Source of the DNA: Lelliottia nimipressuralis
Lineage (GTDB): Bacteria > Pseudomonadota > Gammaproteobacteria > Enterobacterales > Enterobacteriaceae
Length of the DNA stretch: 64,000 nucleotides
Reading direction: 5' to 3'
Assembly: GCF_004402045.1 (NCBI RefSeq)
Contig: NZ_SOMG01000030.1
Location: 868,001-932,000, forward strand
The position numbers and the translations under genes are program-made. Below the pieces are notes generated by a model. That model saw only the letters and a program-made list of their open reading frames with translations. It was not told the origin of the DNA and made no database searches. Shown here piece after piece: positions 25,547 through 35,857 of this stretch. The stretch's first letter is position 1. Each line of letters starts with the position of its first letter.

Positions 25547-27087
25547 TATTCATCACCCTTCTTATGATTCAAACCGTACTCACGGAGCTTATTCGCAATC
25601 GCGGTGTGCGAGACACCAAGACGTTTTGCCAGTTTTCGGGTGCTTGGATAGCTGCGATACAGCTGCGTCAGCACGGAGCGCTCGAAACGGCTGGTGATGT
25701 CATCCAGCGAGCCTTCCATCGCCTCTTCGCCGACCGATACCGTCCCGGCGTCGTAATCAGGCAACAAAATATCCTGTGGACGCAGTTCATACCCTTCCAG
25801 CTGCGTCAGCGCACGATAGACGGCGTTTTTGAGCTGGCGAATGTTGCCTGGCCAGCCGTAGCGCGTTAGCACCGTGCCGAGATCGGCAGAAAGCTTCGGA
25901 CGCGGAACCCCCTGCTCGTCGGCAAAGCGGGCCACAAACAGCTCCGTTAACGGCATAATGTCCTGTGGACAATCGCGCAGCGGTGGAATATTCAGCGTCA
26001 GGACATTGAGACGGTAATAGAGATCCTCGCGGAAGATCCCCTTTTGCACCAGTTCGACCAGGTTTTTCTGAGTGGCACAAATGACGCGCACGTCCACATG
26101 CACTTCGTGATCCTCACCGACGCGGCGGAATGTGCCATCGTTCAGGAAACGCAGCAGTTTAGCCTGCATACGTGGCGACATTTCGCCGATCTCGTCCAGC
26201 AGCACCGAGCCACCATTCGCCTGCTCGAAGAACCCTTTCTTGCCTTCCGGAGCATGACCAAACAGCTCGCTTTCGACGGCATCTTCCGGGATAGAAGCGC
26301 AATTAAGCGCAAGATACGGTTTTGCCGCACGCGGGCTCGCCAGATGCACGGCATGAGCCAGCAGGTCCTTCCCGGTGCCGGTATCGCCGGTGATCAGCAG
26401 CGGTGCGGTCAGGCTGGCGAGCTTGCGCGCCTGGTCAACGACATGGCGCATTTTCGGACTGACGGCAATAATCTGGCTGAAAGCGCCAACGTCCTGACTG
26501 GAAATGTTCTGCAGCTGACGGCCCATGCGTAACGTCGACCGCAGCATGATCACCGCCCCGGTCAACACGCGGGTATTCCCTTCCCCTTTCAGATAAACCG
26601 GCGTGATCTCCATCAGGAAATTCTGCCCGTTAATCACCACATGCTCGCTATGCGTGTTTTGCGGATTGCTGTCCAGCCAGCGCTGGAAGTTAAAACCGGG
26701 GATCAGCTGTGCGGCGTTATGATTGCTGAGCTTCTCCTGGCTCTGTGCGAAAAGCTGGCAGCTCGCATGATTTACGCGCTCCACTTTACTTTTTAAATCC
26801 AGAGAGAGGAACGGCTCAGGCATCGCTTCCAGCAGCGCGCTCAACGCCAGGTGCTCGCGCTCAGACGGCATCCAGGGAATGGTGCGTACATCCGTAACGC
26901 CAGCGATACGGCGGATTTCCGCCATCAGGCTACTGAATGTATTAAATTCAATTTCGGCAAAATTGAGGTAAATTCGCCCGACAGGATCGATCTCAATGCC
27001 ACGTAAATCAATGCTACGTAAAACAAGAAGATCGAGTAATTCGCGGGTCAGACCGAGACGGTCTTCACAGAAGACTTCAAGACGCAT
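25546..27087 (-). CDS. tyrR: Transcriptional regulator TyrR
   Basis: Represses or activates aromatic amino acid synthesis and transport genes with tyrosine, phenylalanine or tryptophan. 513 residues as in E. coli. Domains: ACT (about 2-70), PAS (about 78-190), AAA+ domain with Walker A GDTGTGKD near 234 and Walker B VLLDEIGEM, and a C-terminal Fis-like helix-turn-helix (STRKLAKRLGVSHTAIANKLREYGL). The GAFTGA loop needed to contact sigma-54 is replaced by GHAPEGKKG, as expected for TyrR, which works with sigma-70. A TYR box lies upstream. Confidence 0.97.
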   Translation of the reverse strand: MRLEVFCEDRLGLTRELLDLLVLRSIDLRGIEIDPVGRIYLNFAEIEFNTFSSLMAEIRRIAGVTDVRTIPWMPSEREHLALSALLEAMPEPFLSLDLKSKVERVNHASCQLFAQSQEKLSNHNAAQLIPGFNFQRWLDSNPQNTHSEHVVINGQNFLMEITPVYLKGEGNTRVLTGAVIMLRSTLRMGRQLQNISSQDVGAFSQIIAVSPKMRHVVDQARKLASLTAPLLITGDTGTGKDLLAHAVHLASPRAAKPYLALNCASIPEDAVESELFGHAPEGKKGFFEQANGGSVLLDEIGEMSPRMQAKLLRFLNDGTFRRVGEDHEVHVDVRVICATQKNLVELVQKGIFREDLYYRLNVLTLNIPPLRDCPQDIMPLTELFVARFADEQGVPRPKLSADLGTVLTRYGWPGNIRQLKNAVYRALTQLEGYELRPQDILLPDYDAGTVSVGEEAMEGSLDDITSRFERSVLTQLYRSYPSTRKLAKRLGVSHTAIANKLREYGLNHKKGDE

Positions 27088-27156
27088 GGGAAATTCACCG
27101 TTTTAAGCCAATAACACTAAAATGATATGTCAGAACACGGTGATCCGGAAGATGGC

Positions 27157-27174
27157 TGTCAACAAATATTGACA
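27157..27174. promoter_or_regulatory. TYR box upstream of tyrR
   Basis: TGTCAA-CAAATA-TTGACA fits the TyrR operator pattern TGTAAA-N6-TTTACA, about 70 bp before the tyrR start, and the palindrome extends three more bases each side. Known autorepression of tyrR makes this the likely autoregulatory site. Confidence 0.75.
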
Positions 27175-27199
27175 GCCAGCACGATTAGTGAACAAAACA

Positions 27200-28252
27200 T
27201 CACGGAGCAGGTTTTTTATTGAGCGTTTCTTTGAGCTGGCCGATCAACTCACGCCTGAAATCCCCCAGCCGGGGCTTATCGCCATCAATCCAGGGCAGCG
27301 GACGACAGACTTCCATCGCTTTAATCCCTAAACGCGCGGTCAATAATCCGGCGCCGATGCCCTGAGCGGCACGGGTAGAAAGACGCGCCGCCAGATCCTG
27401 CGACATCCAGTCCATTCCCACTTCGCGCACCAGCTCACTCGCACCAGCAAACGCGATATTGAGCAGAACCAGTTTAAACAGTCTGAGCCGGCTGTAGTAA
27501 CCCAGCTCAATGCCGTAAAGGTTCGCGATACGGTTGATCAGGCGCAGGTTACGCCAGGCGATAAAGGCCATATCGACCAGCGCCAGCGGGCTGACGGCAA
27601 TCATCAGCGTCGATTCCGCCGCCGAACGGCCGATCTCGCGTCGCGCCTGTGCATCCAGCACCGGCTGAACCATGTGCGAATAGAGGGTTACCACTTCCTT
27701 GTCGTTCTGGGTTTCATGGATGGCGGCATACCAGCGCTGAAGCGCAGGGTGTGACTGATCGATTCCGGCCTGGCTGGCCAGCTTTTCACAGAACGCACGA
27801 CCTTTCCCGGTGCCGTGACTGTGAAGCAGATCCCGGGCGACATCACGCTCATGCGCGCGCTGTCGCAGACGCCAGAGCCGACGCCACTCGGTGGCAACCG
27901 ACCCTACGCCCGCCCCCACAATCAGCGCGCCTGCAGCACAACCACCCAGCGCGACCCAGTCCTGAGTTTGCCAGGCATTCATCGTCCATTGTACGCCCTG
28001 CCCAATCACGCTTGCGCCAAACAGCGCCAGACCGGCGGTGACCATTTTACGCCACAGGCTGCGTTTTGGACGCAGAGCAGCTTCCACAACTGCCTCCGCA
28101 GGACCTTCCTCAACGTCAGGCTCCTCAGTCACCACCGGGGCAAAGTTATCCGCCTGCGTGCCACTGAACGTCTGGGACGTTTTAAACGCCTCCTGGTGTT
28201 CCTGCTCAAGCGTTCCGGTAAAGTCTATGCGCGGTTTTAACGGTTCCGTCAT
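27200..28252 (-). CDS. ycjF: DUF697 inner-membrane protein YcjF
   Basis: 350 residues. An acidic cytoplasmic N-terminus (about 1-65), two membrane helices near 68-88 and 98-120, and a DUF697 domain in the C-terminal half ([23 protein letters not shown] and after). Its start codon overlaps the ycjX stop (ATGA), so the two are translated together. Function unknown; in E. coli the pair is linked to heat shock and envelope stress by expression. Confidence 0.93.
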   Translation of the reverse strand: MTEPLKPRIDFTGTLEQEHQEAFKTSQTFSGTQADNFAPVVTEEPDVEEGPAEAVVEAALRPKRSLWRKMVTAGLALFGASVIGQGVQWTMNAWQTQDWVALGGCAAGALIVGAGVGSVATEWRRLWRLRQRAHERDVARDLLHSHGTGKGRAFCEKLASQAGIDQSHPALQRWYAAIHETQNDKEVVTLYSHMVQPVLDAQARREIGRSAAESTLMIAVSPLALVDMAFIAWRNLRLINRIANLYGIELGYYSRLRLFKLVLLNIAFAGASELVREVGMDWMSQDLAARLSTRAAQGIGAGLLTARLGIKAMEVCRPLPWIDGDKPRLGDFRRELIGQLKETLNKKPAP

Positions 28253-29646
28253 CGCAATTTATCTCCAATCAAAAACTCCAGCGCCGCATCCAGACGGATG
28301 TGCGGTAACGGTTGGTCGACGCTCATGACCTGCGGGCGGAAGGCTTCAAACTGGAAGCCCTGGCTCTGCCAGAAGGCCTGGCCCGGCAGACGCGCGGGCA
28401 CTTCGCCCGGATATACGGTAAGCGGTTCGCCGTCGCTGAGTCGATTTCCACGTAATGCGGGTATTTTCTCGCCGTTAAGGTCAATCAGTCCACTTTGCGT
28501 CGCCTGCACGGACGCGAGCCCCAGGCAATCCATGCTGATCCCTTCGAAGGCGGCGTTTTGCCAGGCGTCCTGCACCAGTTGCTGCAGCAGCGACACCATA
28601 TTGGCATGCTGGTCGACCGTAACGTGATCGGCCTTTGTGGCCGCAAAGAGCAGTTTGTCGATCACCGGTGAGAACAGCCTGCGAAACAGCGTCCGCTGCC
28701 CGTAGTGAAAACTTTGCATCAGCTGCGTTAGCGCAAGGCGCATATCGTTGAAGGCCTGTGGCCCACTGTTGAGCGGCTGCAGACAATCCACCAGCACAAT
28801 CTGGCGGTCAAAACGCAAGAAGTGGTTTTTATAGAATCCTTTGACCACTTTTTCACAGTAGTAATTGTAACGCTCGCGCAGCATTCCGGCGTTCGTGTGC
28901 CTGTCGGCCTGCGCCAGCTTCGACTCGCCAACCCCATCCACATCCGGCCACGGGAAGAACTGAAGCGCAGGCGCACCCGCTAAATCGCCGGGCAGGACAA
29001 AGCGACCCGGCTGAATGAAGTGCAGCCCTTCCTGCTTACACTGATGCAGATACGCCGTCCAGGCTTCGGCAATGGCCGCCAGACGGTTTTCATCGGCCGG
29101 GGCAAGCGGATCTAAGCCTTCGCACAGCTGTCGCCATTTGGCCGACCACTCGGCACGCTGTCCCTGCAACAACCCTGTCATCTGCCGGGACCAGCTGAGG
29201 TAGTCCTGCGCCAGCATCGGCAAGTCGAGTAGCCACTCGCCGGGGTAATCGACGATTTCAAGGTACAGGGTGGAGGTATCCTTAAAGTGGCGCATCAGGG
29301 ATTCATTTGAGCGGAAACGCAGCGCAAGGCGAATTTCACTGACCCCTCGCGTCGGCGTCGGCCACGTGGGCGGATCGCCATAGAGCTGCGCCAGCCCTTC
29401 GTCATAGGTAAAACGTGGAATGCCAAAATCGCGCTGAGGGACGCGCTTAACGCCCAACAGACGCTCTTCCCGCACCGCGCCCAGCAGCGGCAGGCGCGCA
29501 CCGGCATGCAGGTTCAGTAGCTGGTTCACCATCGCGGTGATAAACGCCGTCTTACCGCTGCGGCTCAGCCCTGTTACCGCCAGACGCAAATGACGGTCAA
29601 CGCCGCGGTTCATCAGTGAATTGAGTTCGTTTTTAAGTCGCTTCAT
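28249..29646 (-). CDS. ycjX: P-loop protein YcjX (DUF463)
   Basis: 465 residues with a GTPase-like Walker [12 protein letters not shown] near residue 25-35, and the DUF463 signature ([17 protein letters not shown] near 127). YcjX proteins are stress-induced, probably GTP-binding; the partner YcjF is membrane-bound, suggesting a membrane-associated complex. First gene of the ycjXF operon, with a heat-shock type promoter upstream. Divergent from ycjW. Confidence 0.94.
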   Translation of the reverse strand: MKRLKNELNSLMNRGVDRHLRLAVTGLSRSGKTAFITAMVNQLLNLHAGARLPLLGAVREERLLGVKRVPQRDFGIPRFTYDEGLAQLYGDPPTWPTPTRGVSEIRLALRFRSNESLMRHFKDTSTLYLEIVDYPGEWLLDLPMLAQDYLSWSRQMTGLLQGQRAEWSAKWRQLCEGLDPLAPADENRLAAIAEAWTAYLHQCKQEGLHFIQPGRFVLPGDLAGAPALQFFPWPDVDGVGESKLAQADRHTNAGMLRERYNYYCEKVVKGFYKNHFLRFDRQIVLVDCLQPLNSGPQAFNDMRLALTQLMQSFHYGQRTLFRRLFSPVIDKLLFAATKADHVTVDQHANMVSLLQQLVQDAWQNAAFEGISMDCLGLASVQATQSGLIDLNGEKIPALRGNRLSDGEPLTVYPGEVPARLPGQAFWQSQGFQFEAFRPQVMSVDQPLPHIRLDAALEFLIGDKLR

Positions 29647-29696
29647 CGCCGTCCTTCGTTGCCCGGAAGCCTTGAATGCATTGCTTCAGAATACAA

Positions 29697-29725
29697 TAAA
29701 TGGGGGCAGATCGTTGATTATCAAT
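29697..29725 (-). promoter_or_regulatory. Heat-shock (sigma-32) promoter of ycjXF
   Basis: On the minus strand the -35 like ATTGATA (29719-29725) and the -10 CCCCATTTA (29697-29705) are 13 bp apart, against the consensus CTTGAAA-N13-CCCCATNT. The start site would lie about 45 bp before ycjX. Confidence 0.7.
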
Positions 29726-29801
29726 TCTTATTTATTGCTATTGCCGTTTTCTCTCCAGTAAGATGAACGGCATTGCTGTCAGTCCGGAGTGAGTAAGGTG
29801 T

Positions 29802-30812
29802 ATGTCACCCACCATTTATGATATCGCACGGGTTGCGGGCGTATCGAAATCAACCGTTTCCCGCGTTCTGAATAAACAAACAAATATTTCTCCCGAAGCG
29901 CGTGACAAAGTGCTGAAGGCGATTGACGAATTAAATTATCAACCCAACAAACTGGCCCGTGCCCTGACCTCTTCGGGTTTCGACGCCATTATGGTTATTT
30001 CGACCCGTTCAACCAAAACCACCGCCGGTAACCCTTTTTTCTCCGATGTCCTTCATGCCATTACGGCAAAAGCGGAACAAGAAGGTTTTGATGTTATTTT
30101 GCAAACGTCAAAAAGCAGTGAAGACGATCTGCTGAAATGTGTGAGTAAAATAAAACAGAAGATGATCAAAGGGATCATTATGCTAAGTTCACCGGCAAAT
30201 GAATCCTTTTTCACTACGCTGGATGCCTATGGCGTACCGGTAGTGGTCATTGGTAAAGTTGAAGGTGATTATCAGAATATCTATTCCGTCGATACGGATA
30301 ATTTTCATGACAGCGCTACGCTGACGGAAACCTTTATTAAAAATGGTCGCCGTAAAATTGCTTGTCTGCATGCGCCACTTGATTATCATGTTTCGATTGA
30401 TCGTCTTGCAGGCTATAAAGCCAGCCTGAAAAAGCATAACATCGCTATTACTCCTGGCTGGATTATGGATGGCGGTTATACCCATGAGAGCGCGCTCGCG
30501 GCGGCGCTTGAATTATTATCCTCACCCACACCGCCTGATGCAGTATTTGCTACCGACAGCATGAAGTTACTCAGCCTCTATCGCGCGGCGGATGAGTTAA
30601 ATCTGATGATCCCAGAGCAGGTGGTTATAGCCGGATACAGTGACCCGATGCTGTCTCTCATATTAACGCCAGCACCGGGCGGCTTTGATATTCCCACCCG
30701 CAAACTGGGTGAAGAGAGTTGCGATCTTCTCTTCAGGCGTATTGCCGGCCATCCCGCCCCGCAAAAAGTACTGGTTGATACCCATTTTTTGTTGGCTGCC
30801 TCCCTTCGCTAA
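29802..30812 (+). CDS. ycjW: LacI-family repressor YcjW
   Basis: 336 residues: N-terminal helix-turn-helix ([21 protein letters not shown], 3-23) and hinge helix (KLARAL), then a periplasmic-binding-protein-like sugar sensor domain. Placed beside ompG and the ycj operon as in E. coli, where YcjW represses this cluster. Its probable operators are the TGG-A-CG-T-CCA palindromes at 43546 and 33601. AAGG is seven bases before the ATG. The inducer is presumably a glucoside or a product of its breakdown by the cluster. Confidence 0.92.
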   Translation: MSPTIYDIARVAGVSKSTVSRVLNKQTNISPEARDKVLKAIDELNYQPNKLARALTSSGFDAIMVISTRSTKTTAGNPFFSDVLHAITAKAEQEGFDVILQTSKSSEDDLLKCVSKIKQKMIKGIIMLSSPANESFFTTLDAYGVPVVVIGKVEGDYQNIYSVDTDNFHDSATLTETFIKNGRRKIACLHAPLDYHVSIDRLAGYKASLKKHNIAITPGWIMDGGYTHESALAAALELLSSPTPPDAVFATDSMKLLSLYRAADELNLMIPEQVVIAGYSDPMLSLILTPAPGGFDIPTRKLGEESCDLLFRRIAGHPAPQKVLVDTHFLLAASLR

Positions 30813-30835
30813 AACCAGGGGCTTATTGCCCCTGG
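30811..30835 (-). terminator. Intrinsic terminator of ompG
   Basis: CCAGGGGC-TTATT-GCCCCTGG (30815-30835) followed on the minus strand by TTTTA; also lies just after the convergent ycjW stop. Confidence 0.75.
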
Positions 30836-30846
30836 TGTGCCGTCTG

Positions 30847-31761
30847 TCAGAACGCGTAGTTTACGCCAACACCCGCATAGTGGAAGCGGTCGCTTTCGCC
30901 TTCATCGTGGTTTTCCCACTCATAGGCGTATTCCAGCGTCATGGATAAACCATTGTTGAAATCATAAGCGTAGAGGAGACCGAGTCGGTTGAAATCGTGT
31001 CCTTCACGCTCCGGATCGTCCTGCCAGTCCCAGTTCGACCAGCGATCAAGCCCCAAACGGGTATAAGGCGTTAAGGTGGTCTGGCCCAACGAAATAGGCA
31101 AATACGCTCGAATTTCCTGTGTCGAAAACTCGCCATTATTTCGGGATCTGTCCATATTGAAACCGCGCTCTAAATAGTAATTCACTTTAGCCGCAAAGGT
31201 TTCGTTAATGGTCCAGGTGAAGCCCGTTTCGGTTTCGACACGGCTGTCAGCATAACCGGTTTTCTCCAGATCGTTGGCGAACTGATACATGGCAAACCAG
31301 CCACCAAAACGCCAGTCGTCGGTTAATTTAATATCCCAGTCCGGCTGGATTTTGTAGCGCTGCATATTAGCGCTGCCGTCTTTAGCACCATGTTCATCTT
31401 TAAAGTGATAACCATAATTACGGAAACCACCGGTCAGACCGAAAGTAAAATCATCGGTTCCGATAAAGCGATAGCGTAATTCGAATTCAGGACGATCAAA
31501 ATAGGTGCCGCGGGTCATACTGCTGTAATCAACCGGTCCTTCCTGATACATCGCCAGCGAAAGCGTCCATGCATCCCAGGTGGCATTAAACCACACGGAA
31601 GGCTCATATAATCCATCTTTATCGTCGCCCTGACCTTCGACGTTTTCAATTTCATACATTGCGCCAATATTAAATTCCCACTGCTTAGTTGTTTCTGATG
31701 CTTGTGCGTAGCTAACCCCTGCGCACAGAACGAGCGCAGCACTTTTTAGTAGAGTACTCAT
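30847..31761 (-). CDS. ompG: Outer-membrane porin G
   Basis: Monomeric 14-stranded porin with a wide pore that admits oligosaccharides. 304 residues, close to 301 in E. coli, with a Sec signal (cleavage after AQA near residue 21), many alternating strands and a terminal phenylalanine (GVGVNYAF). It is the last gene of the ycjM-ompG series but is separated from ycjV by a full intrinsic terminator, so its expression relies on read-through or its own promoter. It would supply the outer-membrane step for substrates of the YcjNOPV importer. Confidence 0.96.
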   Translation of the reverse strand: MSTLLKSAALVLCAGVSYAQASETTKQWEFNIGAMYEIENVEGQGDDKDGLYEPSVWFNATWDAWTLSLAMYQEGPVDYSSMTRGTYFDRPEFELRYRFIGTDDFTFGLTGGFRNYGYHFKDEHGAKDGSANMQRYKIQPDWDIKLTDDWRFGGWFAMYQFANDLEKTGYADSRVETETGFTWTINETFAAKVNYYLERGFNMDRSRNNGEFSTQEIRAYLPISLGQTTLTPYTRLGLDRWSNWDWQDDPEREGHDFNRLGLLYAYDFNNGLSMTLEYAYEWENHDEGESDRFHYAGVGVNYAF

Positions 31762-31788
31762 TAAATATTCCCTTTATAAGTAACAAAC

Positions 31789-31814
31789 AAAAAACCGGAA
31801 ATTTTCATTTCCGG
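31789..31814 (-). terminator. Intrinsic terminator between ycjV and ompG
   Basis: CCGGAAAT-TTTC-ATTTCCGG (31795-31814) followed on the minus strand by six T, 13 bases after the ycjV stop. Confidence 0.85.
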
Positions 31815-31826
31815 CGAACACCTTTC

Positions 31827-32909
31827 TTATCTAATAGCTGCTTCGGTTTCAGCGTCGAAGAAATGGCACTTATTCATATCGAACTGAATGCCGATATTAT
31901 CCCCTGCGGCATAATCATTCGCGGCCCCTGCACGAACAACCAGTTCATGCCCGCCAACCGTGGCATAGAGCATGAACTCCGCGCCAGTCAATTCGGCTAC
32001 GCTGACTTTCGCGGCAATGTCGTCATCACGGTTCTGAAGCGTCAGAATATCTTCCGGGCGGATCCCAAAGACCACGGCTTTACGCTGATATCCCGCGTTA
32101 TTGAGTGCCGCGAGCGTATCTCCCGGGATCTCCAGGCGCAGCGTTTCCGTCACGAAATAACGATCGTCGAGCGCACCGCGAATGAAGTTCATGGCAGGTG
32201 AACCAATGAAACCTGCAACAAACATATTCGCCGGTTCGTTATAAACCTGCTTCGGTGCCCCCACCTGCTGAATAATGCCATCCTTCAGGATAACGATGCG
32301 GGTGGCCATCGTCATAGCTTCCGTCTGATCGTGGGTCACGTAAATCATTGTGGTGTTAAGCTTCTGATGCAGCTTGCTGATTTCAGCCCGCATCTGCACG
32401 CGAAGCTTGGCATCGAGGTTGGATAACGGCTCATCCATCAGGAAGACACCTGCTTCGCGCACGATCGCCCGGCCTAACGCCACGCGCTGACGCTGGCCGC
32501 CCGACAACGCACCCGGTTTACGCTTAAGATATTCCCGCAAACCGAGGATCTGGGCCGCCCAGTTCACGCGTTCCTCAATGACCATAGGCGCTATTTTTTG
32601 CATTTTCAGGCCAAACGCCATGTTGTCGTAGACCGTCATGTGCGGATAAAGCGCATAATTCTGGAAAACCATGGCAATGTCGCGAGACTTGGCTGGCACG
32701 TCGTTCATGCAAACGCCGTCAATCACCAGTTCGCCGGCGGAGATCTCTTCCAGCCCCGCAATCATGCGCAGCGTTGTCGATTTGCCGCAGCCTGACGGAC
32801 CGACGAAAACGATAAACTCTTTATCCTCAATGTCGAGATTGAAATCCTTAACCACGTGGACCTGGTTATCATAGATTTTCTGAATATGTTTCAGTGACAG
32901 TTGGGCCAT
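31827..32909 (-). CDS. ycjV: Sugar ABC importer ATPase YcjV (MsmX/UgpC type)
   Basis: 360 residues: nucleotide-binding domain with Walker A GPSGCGKST near 38, signature LSGGQRQRVALGRAI near 134 and Walker B VFLMDEPLSNLD, followed by the C-terminal OB-fold regulatory part typical of CUT1 carbohydrate importers. It would energise permeases YcjO and YcjP. The frame is intact, whereas the K-12 gene is annotated as disrupted. Thirteen bases separate it from ycjU upstream. Confidence 0.93.
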   Translation of the reverse strand: MAQLSLKHIQKIYDNQVHVVKDFNLDIEDKEFIVFVGPSGCGKSTTLRMIAGLEEISAGELVIDGVCMNDVPAKSRDIAMVFQNYALYPHMTVYDNMAFGLKMQKIAPMVIEERVNWAAQILGLREYLKRKPGALSGGQRQRVALGRAIVREAGVFLMDEPLSNLDAKLRVQMRAEISKLHQKLNTTMIYVTHDQTEAMTMATRIVILKDGIIQQVGAPKQVYNEPANMFVAGFIGSPAMNFIRGALDDRYFVTETLRLEIPGDTLAALNNAGYQRKAVVFGIRPEDILTLQNRDDDIAAKVSVAELTGAEFMLYATVGGHELVVRAGAANDYAAGDNIGIQFDMNKCHFFDAETEAAIR

Positions 32910-32922
32910 TGTTAATTCCTTA

Positions 32923-33588
32923 TCAATACGTCCGGGATGCCCAGAAATCGGTCAGGCATTTCCAGGTTAGTTCCCGCGTTGAATGAAGTTGTAATCCCGC
33001 ATGGTTCAGGCCAGTTCCAATCCCAACCGATAGCATTCCCGCTGCGTTGATCGCCTCAACGCCAGCCGGGGCATCTTCAATACCCATGGCCGCTTCAGGA
33101 CGCACATTCAGACCTGCGCAGGCTGCGAGGAAGATCTCCGGGTCTGGTTTCGAACAGACAATGAGTGAGGCATCGGCGCAAAAATCAAAGGCGTTCTGAA
33201 TGCCCAGCGCATGCAATATGCCGGGAGCATTCAGGGAAACGGAGGCGAGCCCAATTTTGACCTTCGCCGCACGTATTTCCGCCAGTACGTCGCGGATGCC
33301 AGGAAGCAGAGAGTCCTGCGTCAACGACGCCAGAGACTGGACATAAAGCGCATTTTTTTTACTCGCTAGTGCCAGACATTGTTTGTCGTCAAACGCCCCC
33401 TCTTTTCCACCCTGTCGCAGGATCCGCTGCAAAGATTCCATGCGGCTTATTCCCTTCAGTTCCTCGTTGAAAACCTCATCGATGCAAATGCCAATCTCCT
33501 GCGCCACGGCACGCCAGGCAAGAAAGTGCAGATGTGCGGTATCGGTGATAACCCCATCAAGATCGAAGACCACAGCTTCAGGCGTCAT
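32923..33588 (-). CDS. ycjU: Beta-phosphoglucomutase YcjU
   Basis: Converts beta-D-glucose 1-phosphate to glucose 6-phosphate; cytoplasmic HAD-superfamily enzyme. 221 residues from the ATG at 33588, seven bases after GGAGG, and overlapping the end of ycjT by eleven bases; a longer frame to 33615 lies wholly within ycjT. Nucleophile and acid aspartates are in FDLDGVITD (Asp9 and Asp11), later LASVSLNAP and SKPDPEIFL motifs follow. It takes the glucose 1-phosphate released by the phosphorylases YcjT and YcjM. Confidence 0.94.
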   Translation of the reverse strand: MTPEAVVFDLDGVITDTAHLHFLAWRAVAQEIGICIDEVFNEELKGISRMESLQRILRQGGKEGAFDDKQCLALASKKNALYVQSLASLTQDSLLPGIRDVLAEIRAAKVKIGLASVSLNAPGILHALGIQNAFDFCADASLIVCSKPDPEIFLAACAGLNVRPEAAMGIEDAPAGVEAINAAGMLSVGIGTGLNHAGLQLHSTRELTWKCLTDFWASRTY

Positions 33589-35857
33589 GGCTTGCCTCCA
33601 TGGTAGCGGTCCCATTAACGGATGTAAGAAAATCCTGGTAAGAAAAAACCTGGCGCTCCGATATGCACACCGTTTTACCCCACAGGGTGAACGTGACGGG
33701 TGAAGAGGTGTCGATCGTCAACACTTCATTTTCAAAAGCGAAATGCATACGCGCGTTGCGCCAGCGCAACGGGAAAGCAAGCCTTCTCCAGTGGGCGGGT
33801 AATTTCGGCGCAAGGTGCAGCTCCCCTTCCACAATCTGCATACCGGCAAATCCCTGAATGACGCCGGACCAGATAGAGCCGGTCGCTGCGGCATGAATAC
33901 CGTCATCGCTGCTGTGCGGGTCGTCCCCAAGATCTATGGCGACGCCGTCGCGCCAGAAGGCATAGGCACCTTCGGTATCACCACAGCGGGCAGTCACAAT
34001 GCCGTGAATGGCCTTGCTCAACGAAGAGTCATGGATCGTGCGGGGCTCGTAGAACGCCAGATTGGCGACACATTGCTTCGGCGTAAACCGTTCCGGCAAC
34101 AGGTAGTTCAGCATCACCACATCTGCCTGCTTGAGGATCTGCATCTCGTTTACCTCCGCGCGGGAATAATCGAGCAGGATGGTCTGCTTACCCGCTTTCG
34201 CTTTATAGCGGCTCAGGTCAATGGCCGGTTTCGCCATGAAGCTATCATCCTGTGGGATCACACCGTCTGTGCGAGGCTCCGGCAGCCATAAGCGCGCCAG
34301 GAACTGTTTGGCATTCTGCGTAAAACCCGCATCCTCACGCCCAAACATCGCCATAAAGCGGCATGCGCTGGCAACGTTGTACCAGGCCAGATAGTTGGTG
34401 TAGGCGTTGTTGTTCACGTGTTCCGTGTATTCGTCCGGTCCGATCACGTCATGGATTTCCAGACGACCCTTGATTTCCGTTGCGCGCCCCATCCAGAACG
34501 TGGCGGTTTCCACCAGTAACGTCAGACCTTCATTGCGCATAAAGGCATCATCGTGCGTTGCCTGCCAGTACGCGACGACGGCCCAGGCAATGTCCGCCAC
34601 GATATGATGTTCAGCCAGTGCGGATGCCACTTTCTGGCGCGTGCCCGTTCGAATGTTGATGGCGGCAAACTCCGGCGTCTCTTCCTGCCCGCTCGCAGCA
34701 CTTTCCCACGGGAAAAGCGCACCAGGCCAGCCGTTACGACGGGCTTTTTCCCGAGCTCCGGACAGGTTGAGCCAACGATAACGTAGGAGACTACGGGCGA
34801 CCTGGGGACGCGTGAAGAGATGGAAAGGCAGCAGAAAAATTTCGGTATCCCAGAAGACGTGGCCTTTATACCCCTCTCCCGTCAGCCCTTTGGCGGCGAT
34901 ACTGCTTCGTTCATCATGGGCTGGCGTCATGGTGGTCAGATGCCAGACGGCGTAATCCAGCGCGATCTGATCCTGATGTTCCGCTGAAGTGACCTCAACC
35001 CTAGCGTCAAGCCAGACGTCTTTCCAGGCATACGATGAACTCTCAAGCAACGCGTTGTAGCCTCTTGCCGCACAGACTTTGAGATCGGCCAGCGCACTAC
35101 GAGCGAATGACGCCTGCGACAGTGATTTATCGCTGCGATGTGTCACCCAGACGATTTTCTCAAGCGTGACAGTGTCACCCTTAGCTACCGTCAGCGAATG
35201 ATGAACGCTGAGACGACGATTTTTGGCGGTGAAACAGCTGTCGCTCTTCGTTGAGAGCTGACAAAACGCCGAAATAACAACATCTGAGGTCCGGTCCTGT
35301 GTTTCATACACGCCCTGCATGTAATGCTGGTCGAACACTCTGACCGAAACTTCATCCAGATGCTGCCTGCCGCTATTGGTTTGCGTCGCATCAATGCCGG
35401 TTTTCAGCACGACCTGCGAGACGGCATCAAGGGGGGTGATCGAAATCTGCATTGCCGCTAACGGCAGTTGGTCCAGCGACGCAAAACGACGGCTCTCCAG
35501 CCGATAGCGTTTCCCGTCGGGCGAGCGCCAGACGACGCTGCGGCGAAGTTCGCCATTGGCAAATGCCAGCTCGCGCTGCCACTCAAGGATATCGCCTGAA
35601 AGCAGGGTAAAATTAATACCATCCAGCTCAACATCAATGCCGGTGATGTCTGGCAGGTTAATCAGTTCAGTGGTCTCGTTACGACCCGCCTGATGATAAA
35701 GACCCGCAAGATACATGCCTCTGGTTTGCCGGGTGTAATCTTCTTCATGCGCAGCACGGATCCCTATGTAGCCATTACCGCAGGCCATGATGGAGGCGTA
35801 TTTATTCAGGCTGTGTGGGCAAAAGCCCGGCTCAGTTAAGACAGACACGTTTAGCAT
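33578..35857 (-). CDS. ycjT: Kojibiose phosphorylase (GH65) YcjT
   Basis: Phosphorolyses an alpha-1,2-linked glucobiose (kojibiose) to beta-glucose 1-phosphate and glucose, as shown for E. coli YcjT. 759 residues with the GH65 order: N-terminal beta-sandwich, linker helices, (alpha/alpha)6 barrel with FWDTEIF near 335 and the catalytic acid Glu476 in [11 protein letters not shown], and a small C-terminal sheet. The final codons carry an exact copy of the palindrome found at the ycjM promoter. Its start overlaps the ycjS stop region by seven bases. Confidence 0.94.
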   Translation of the reverse strand: MLNVSVLTEPGFCPHSLNKYASIMACGNGYIGIRAAHEEDYTRQTRGMYLAGLYHQAGRNETTELINLPDITGIDVELDGINFTLLSGDILEWQRELAFANGELRRSVVWRSPDGKRYRLESRRFASLDQLPLAAMQISITPLDAVSQVVLKTGIDATQTNSGRQHLDEVSVRVFDQHYMQGVYETQDRTSDVVISAFCQLSTKSDSCFTAKNRRLSVHHSLTVAKGDTVTLEKIVWVTHRSDKSLSQASFARSALADLKVCAARGYNALLESSSYAWKDVWLDARVEVTSAEHQDQIALDYAVWHLTTMTPAHDERSSIAAKGLTGEGYKGHVFWDTEIFLLPFHLFTRPQVARSLLRYRWLNLSGAREKARRNGWPGALFPWESAASGQEETPEFAAINIRTGTRQKVASALAEHHIVADIAWAVVAYWQATHDDAFMRNEGLTLLVETATFWMGRATEIKGRLEIHDVIGPDEYTEHVNNNAYTNYLAWYNVASACRFMAMFGREDAGFTQNAKQFLARLWLPEPRTDGVIPQDDSFMAKPAIDLSRYKAKAGKQTILLDYSRAEVNEMQILKQADVVMLNYLLPERFTPKQCVANLAFYEPRTIHDSSLSKAIHGIVTARCGDTEGAYAFWRDGVAIDLGDDPHSSDDGIHAAATGSIWSGVIQGFAGMQIVEGELHLAPKLPAHWRRLAFPLRWRNARMHFAFENEVLTIDTSSPVTFTLWGKTVCISERQVFSYQDFLTSVNGTATMEASHDA
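33598..33614. promoter_or_regulatory. Internal copy of the probable YcjW operator
   Basis: CCATGGTAGCGGTCCCA, identical over 17 bp to 43543-43559, within the last codons of ycjT and just upstream of the ycjU ribosome site. The core TGG-A-CG-T-CCA is a LacI-type palindrome with central CG. Confidence 0.6.
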
